DNA from: UBA1431 sp049324235
GTDB lineage: Bacteria > Bacillota > Clostridia > Christensenellales > UBA1431
Length of the DNA stretch: 10,112 bases
NCBI GenBank assembly: GCA_049324235.1
Contig: JBMOLJ010000061.1
Span: 1 to 10,112, forward strand
Reading direction: 5' to 3'
Positions 6,791 to 10,112 of the stretch are shown one piece after another. Positions within the stretch are counted from its first letter, which is position 1. Every line of letters begins with the position of its first letter. The translations under genes and the position numbers were made by a program. The notes beneath the pieces are model-generated. The model did no database searches and was not told where the DNA came from. It worked only from the letters and a program-made list of their open reading frames with translations.

Positions 6791-8221
6791 CTACTTTTTC
6801 AGTTCGTTTGCAAACAACTCCTGGAGCAAAACGGGGTTTGCCTTGCCTTTGGTGCGCTTCATCGCCTGTCCCGTAAAGAAGGCCATAGCCTTCTCCTTGC
6901 CCGCGCGGTAGTCCGCGGCGGGTTTCGGATTGTCCCTGACAATCTCTCTGACGATCTCTATAAGCGCATCCGCGTCGCTGATCTGTTTGAGGCCGAGTTC
7001 CTCCACCAGTGCCGCAGGCTGCTTCCCCGTATCCAGCATACCCTCGAGCACCTGCCGCCCGGCCGTCGAACTTATTGTCCCTTTATCGATAAGCGCTATA
7101 AGCGCGGCCAGGTCCTCCCCCGTAAACCTGATTTCCTCGCTGTCCATGCCGCGGTCCTTCAGCATGCGCATCAGGTCGCCGACCAGCCAGTTTCCGGCTG
7201 CGCGCGGCGGCGCGCCTGCCTCCATCGCCGATTCCAGCAGTTTTGACAACGTGCGCGAGCTGCTCAGCATGCGCGCGTCGCGCCCGGGCAGCCCCAGTTC
7301 TTTTTCGTAGCGCAGACGCTTGCTCTCGGGCAGTTCAGGGAGCTTTGCGCGTATCCTCTCTATCCATTCGTCGTCCACGACAATGGGCATGAGGTCCGGC
7401 TCGGGAAAATAGCGGTAGTCGTGGCTGTCTTCCTTGGAACGCAGGGCCGACGTCGCGCCCGCCGCGTCGTCCCAGCGCCGCGTCTGCTGCACCACCTGCC
7501 CGCCGCCCTCGATAAGGTCGATCTGCCGCTCGGCCTCGTATTCGATGGCGCGCATGACCGAGCGAAACGAGTTCAGGTTCTTGATCTCGGCGCGCGTGCC
7601 CAGCTTTTCGCTCCCCTCGGGCCGCACCGAGATGTTCACGTCGCACCGGAGCGACCCTTCCTGCATCTTACAGTCTGAGACGCCTAAGGATAGCAGTATG
7701 TTCCGCAGCGTTTCGAGGAACACGCGGCCTTCCTCAGCCGAGCGCATGTCCGGCGCGGTCACAATCTCGATGAGGGGCACGCCCGCGCGGTTATAGTCCA
7801 CGCGCGAATAAGGCTGCCCGTCGGGATGGACGAGCTTGCCCGCGTCCTCCTCCATGTGTATCTCCAGTATACCGATGCGCTTCGTGCCCGCATCGGTTTC
7901 AATCTCCACATGCCCGTTCCTGCACAGTGAATAATAGAGCTGAGAGGTCTGGAAGCCCTTGGTCAGGTCGGGGTAATGGTAGTTTTTGCGGTCCATCAGG
8001 CTGTGCCTGGTGATTTCGCAATTGGTGGCCAGTCCGGCCATGATGCAGTAATCCACCGCCGTTTTATTGATGACCGGCAGCGTACCCGGAAGCCCGATGC
8101 ACACCGGACAGCACAGCGTGTTCTCCTCGGCCCCGAACGCGTTCGCGCAGTTGCAGAACATCTTCGTTTTTGTCGAAAGCTCGACATGTATCTCCATCCC
8201 GATCACGGTTTCGTATTTCAT
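6791..8221 (-). CDS. gatB: Asp-tRNA(Asn)/Glu-tRNA(Gln) amidotransferase subunit B
   Basis: GatB is the tRNA-binding and kinase subunit of the GatCAB complex. It phosphorylates the side chain of misacylated Glu-tRNA(Gln) or Asp-tRNA(Asn) with ATP and receives ammonia from GatA through a channel. The 476-aa length is typical. Visible features include GMEIHVEL (8-15), the zinc-site cysteines C23, C25, C37/C38 and C41 (MFCNC and LCCPVC), GLPGTLPV (43-50), a DRKNYHYPDL segment, and RAGVPLIEIVT. The C-terminal third is the helical plus YqeY-like tRNA-binding part and ends in VLLQELFANELKK. Its ATG overlaps the gatA stop as ATGA (8218-8221), indicating translational coupling, which suits fixed subunit stoichiometry. 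Confidence 0.98.
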   Translation of the reverse strand: MKYETVIGMEIHVELSTKTKMFCNCANAFGAEENTLCCPVCIGLPGTLPVINKTAVDYCIMAGLATNCEITRHSLMDRKNYHYPDLTKGFQTSQLYYSLCRNGHVEIETDAGTKRIGILEIHMEEDAGKLVHPDGQPYSRVDYNRAGVPLIEIVTAPDMRSAEEGRVFLETLRNILLSLGVSDCKMQEGSLRCDVNISVRPEGSEKLGTRAEIKNLNSFRSVMRAIEYEAERQIDLIEGGGQVVQQTRRWDDAAGATSALRSKEDSHDYRYFPEPDLMPIVVDDEWIERIRAKLPELPESKRLRYEKELGLPGRDARMLSSSRTLSKLLESAMEAGAPPRAAGNWLVGDLMRMLKDRGMDSEEIRFTGEDLAALIALIDKGTISSTAGRQVLEGMLDTGKQPAALVEELGLKQISDADALIEIVREIVRDNPKPAADYRAGKEKAMAFFTGQAMKRTKGKANPVLLQELFANELKK

Positions 8222-9693
8222 TGCTCGTCACCTCCAACCGGCACCGGCCGTATCACGCCGTTGCCGGATGCCTGCTCGTAAGCGTACCCTGCGCTCAGGA
8301 TAAGGCCGTCGCTTCGCGGCGGGCCGATGAACTGCATGCCGATGGGCAGGCCATCGACGCTCTTGCCGCAGGGTGCCACCAGGCCGGGCAGGCCCGCGAT
8401 GTTCAGCGGCACCGTGCACATGTCGGCCGCGTACATTTTCAGCGGGTCGTTGATGCGCGCTCCGGCCGTCCACGCCGTGGTCGGCGACGCGGGCGTGAGC
8501 AGGAAATCATATTTTTCAAAGAGCTTGGCGTAATCGCGCATGATCAGCGTGCGCACCTGCTGCGCTTTTTTATAATACGCGTCGTAATATCCGGCGCTCA
8601 ATACATAGGCGCCCAGCATGATGCGGCGCTTCACCTCGCGGCCGAACCCTTCGCCGCGGCTTTTGATAAACATTTCTTCGTGGTCCTGCGCATGTTCCGC
8701 GCGGTGCCCGTACCGCACGCCGTCGTACCGCGCAAGGTTGGAGCTTGCCTCGGCCGAGGAAACCAGGTAATAGGCCATCAGCGCATATTCGGCAAGCGGC
8801 AGGGAGCACTCCTCGCATACGGCGCCCATTGATTCGAACGTTTTTACTGCCTCCAGCACCGTATGCCGGATTTCCTCGTCAACGCCCTCTGCAAAATACT
8901 CCTTCGGAAGACCGATGTGCATGCCCTTCATATCGCGCTCGAGCTGCGCCTCAAAGCCGCCGCCCGCGTCCATGATCGACGTTGAATCGCGCCTGTCGCC
9001 TTTCGCGATGGCGTCGAGCATCATGGCGCAGTCGCGTACGCTGCGCGTTAAGGGGCCGATCTGGTCCAGCGACGAAGCAAACGCAATAAGGCCGTAGCGC
9101 GAGACCATGCCGTACGTGGGCTTCATGCCCACAACGCCGCTCAATGACGCGGGCTGGCGGATCGACCCGCCCGTGTCCGAGCCGAGCGCCATCACAGCGG
9201 TTCCGGCTGCGACAGCCGCGGCGCTTCCGCCGCTCGAGCCTCCGGGTACGCGCGAGAGGTCATGCGGGTTGCTCGTTGGCCCAAAATACGACGTTTCGGT
9301 GGATGACCCCATCGCGAATTCGTCCATGTTGCATTTGCCCAGGAATACAACGCCCTGCGCTTTTAAAAGTTCTATAACATTCGCATCGTAGGGCGGCACG
9401 AAATCTTCGAGCATGCGCGAAGCGCAGGTCGTGCGCACGCCCTTGATGCACATATTGTCCTTAATCCCGACCGGTAGGCCGCAGAGCGTACCGCCTCCGC
9501 CGTTTTTGAGCAGCTTGTCCGCATGGGCGGCCTGCTCCAGCGCGCTTTCGGCCATAACCGTGATGTACGCGTTTACATTGGGTTCCGTCTCCTCTATGCG
9601 CTCAAGCAGCGCCTGCGTCAATTCCGTGCTCGAGACTTCACCGGAGCGCAGGAGCTTTGTAAGCTCGTGCGCCGTATACTCATGGAGTTGCAA
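8218..9693 (-). CDS. gatA: Asp-tRNA(Asn)/Glu-tRNA(Gln) amidotransferase subunit A
   Basis: GatA hydrolyses glutamine to supply ammonia for tRNA-bound Glu or Asp amidation. The amidase-signature Ser-cisSer-Lys triad is intact. Counting from the GTG at 9702 it is K81 (VGIKDN), S156 (PGGSSGGS) and S180 (DTGGSIRQP); counting from the chosen start it is K78, S153 and S177, matching S. aureus GatA (K79/S154/S178, from memory) within one residue. The product is 491 aa. I chose TTG at 9693 because the strong minus-strand site AAAGGGGTGG (9699-9708) lies 5 bases before it, whereas it would overlap the GTG at 9702 (494 aa), the main alternative. The start is 13 bp (or 4 bp for GTG) past the gatC stop and the end overlaps gatB by 4 bp, so the three subunits form a coupled operon. 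Confidence 0.97.
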   Translation of the reverse strand: MQLHEYTAHELTKLLRSGEVSSTELTQALLERIEETEPNVNAYITVMAESALEQAAHADKLLKNGGGGTLCGLPVGIKDNMCIKGVRTTCASRMLEDFVPPYDANVIELLKAQGVVFLGKCNMDEFAMGSSTETSYFGPTSNPHDLSRVPGGSSGGSAAAVAAGTAVMALGSDTGGSIRQPASLSGVVGMKPTYGMVSRYGLIAFASSLDQIGPLTRSVRDCAMMLDAIAKGDRRDSTSIMDAGGGFEAQLERDMKGMHIGLPKEYFAEGVDEEIRHTVLEAVKTFESMGAVCEECSLPLAEYALMAYYLVSSAEASSNLARYDGVRYGHRAEHAQDHEEMFIKSRGEGFGREVKRRIMLGAYVLSAGYYDAYYKKAQQVRTLIMRDYAKLFEKYDFLLTPASPTTAWTAGARINDPLKMYAADMCTVPLNIAGLPGLVAPCGKSVDGLPIGMQFIGPPRSDGLILSAGYAYEQASGNGVIRPVPVGGDEQ

Positions 9694-9698
9694 GTGTT

Positions 9699-9708
9699 CC
9701 ACCCCTTT
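9699..9708 (-). promoter_or_regulatory. Ribosome binding site deciding the gatA start
   Basis: AAAGGGGTGG on the minus strand is close to AAGGAGGTG. It overlaps the GTG at 9702 but is well spaced for the TTG at 9693, so it argues for the TTG start. Confidence 0.55.
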
Positions 9709-9985
9709 ATATCACTCTCGGAATGATGAAACCGCTTTCATCATGCTCCGGCGCGCCGGACAGCGCGTCCTGGCGCGCCATGGAAGGCGCGGGCGCGTCC
9801 TCTCTTAATACGTTCACCGCGCCCGATACATGCGAAGCGGGCGGTATGCCCGCGGTGTCCAGCTCGCCCAGTTTATTTACAAACCCGATGATGTTTCCCA
9901 TATCCTTTGTGAACCGGTCCAGTTCCTCCGGCGAGAATTCGAGTTTTGCCAGCTTTGCAAGGTCTTCAATCTGTTTTCTGTCCAA
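9707..9985 (-). CDS. gatC: Asp-tRNA(Asn)/Glu-tRNA(Gln) amidotransferase subunit C, TTG start
   Basis: GatC is the small subunit that wraps around GatA and GatB and stabilises the amidotransferase. The 92-aa product shows the family layout: the N-terminal helix (IEDLAKLAKLEFSPEE), the segment around FVNKLGELDT, then the extended tail with PPASHVSG, LREDAP and a final GFIIPRVI. No ATG fits: the frame is open back to an ATG at 10078, but the extra 31 residues do not resemble GatC and would span the promoter. TTG at 9985 has AAGGAGGG 6 bases upstream and gives the usual family length of about 95. It is the first gene of the gatC-gatA-gatB-glmS run. Confidence 0.95.
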   Translation of the reverse strand: MDRKQIEDLAKLAKLEFSPEELDRFTKDMGNIIGFVNKLGELDTAGIPPASHVSGAVNVLREDAPAPSMARQDALSGAPEHDESGFIIPRVI

Positions 9986-9991
9986 GTCTGT

Positions 9992-9999
9992 CCCTCCTT
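9992..9999 (-). promoter_or_regulatory. Ribosome binding site of gatC (TTG start)
   Basis: AAGGAGGG, a near-perfect Shine-Dalgarno on the minus strand, lies 6 bases before TTG at 9985 and fixes this non-ATG start. Confidence 0.85.
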
Positions 10000-10028
10000 T
10001 TTGCGGCTGCCTGTCATATCTTCTTAAG

Positions 10029-10057
10029 ATTATAGTCTTAAACGCCGGAGTTTTCAA
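10029..10057 (-). promoter_or_regulatory. Sigma-A-type promoter of the gatCAB-glmS operon
   Basis: On the minus strand a -35 box TTGAAA (10052-10057) and a perfect -10 box TATAAT (10029-10034) are separated by 17 bp. Transcription would start near 10022, giving a leader of about 36 bases before gatC. A dyad TTAAGA-N6-TCTTAA (10024-10041) is centred on the -10 box and may be an operator. Confidence 0.8.
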
Positions 10058-10063
10058 CGCGTC

Positions 10064-10106
10064 ATGTCCAAAAAGCACAAAGGCGCAACGTACGCTCCGT
10101 TGCGCC
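10064..10106 (-). terminator. Intrinsic terminator of an unseen minus-strand gene to the right
   Basis: A perfect 9-bp inverted repeat, GGCGCAACG (10082-10090) and CGTTGCGCC (10098-10106), has a 7-base loop. On the minus strand it is followed by a T-rich tract (TTTGTGCTTTTT). There is no T-run on the plus-strand side, so it works for leftward transcription. It insulates the gat promoter from the gene upstream. Confidence 0.75.
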
Positions 10107-10112
10107 AGGCCG

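Noticed and set aside
9986..10078. gatC starting at ATG 10078 (123 aa)
   Set aside because: The extra 31 codons span the -35 and -10 boxes and the ribosome binding site, and they do not look like the GatC N-terminus.
1..10112. CRISPR arrays, tRNA/rRNA genes, prophage or toxin-antitoxin genes
   Set aside because: No regularly spaced repeats, no tRNA-like cloverleaf and no phage or toxin-like reading frames were seen on either strand.

Overview
The window reads as a chromosomal housekeeping region of a GC-rich Gram-positive bacterium, most likely a member of the Bacillota/Clostridia. This rests on strong AGGAGG-type ribosome binding sites, a sigma-A-type promoter, the presence of GatCAB, and close resemblance of the GatA sequence, as I remember it, to Firmicute GatA. 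I cannot name the genus from the sequence alone.

Layout. Positions 1-1358 hold the 3' part of purB (+), followed after 28 bp by guaA (+, 1387-2916). Both act on IMP: PurB completes the AMP branch and GuaA completes the GMP branch. From the right edge inward on the minus strand comes a gatC-gatA-gatB-glmS run (9985 down to 4883). It starts from a very good promoter at 10029-10057, just downstream of an intrinsic terminator (10082-10106) that closes an unseen gene further right. GatCAB makes Gln-tRNA(Gln) and/or Asn-tRNA(Asn) by amidotransfer, and GlmS makes glucosamine-6-phosphate for the cell wall.

Between the convergent ends of guaA and glmS sits an AT-rich insert (about 2917-4882; hand counts of 35-38% GC in sampled lines against 72-77% in sampled flanking lines). 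It carries a two-gene restriction-modification system on the minus strand: a beta-type amino-methyltransferase (255 aa) whose end overlaps the start of a 359-aa PD-(D/E)XK-like restriction endonuclease. The pair has its own promoter (TTGACA-like, 17 bp, TATAAT-like) and strong ribosome binding sites. There is no controller (C) gene, integrase, transposase or tRNA. The two genes look horizontally acquired and inserted exactly between two stop codons without damaging either neighbour.

The most notable items are this R-M island, the endonuclease active-site motif resembling the EcoRII/PspGI group with an unassigned N-terminal two-thirds, a near-palindrome inside the R-M promoter spacer, and a dyad symmetry over the -10 box of the gat promoter. 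The rest is ordinary core metabolism. No RNA gene, CRISPR array or transposon was seen, and no stretch over 300 bases lacks a gene.
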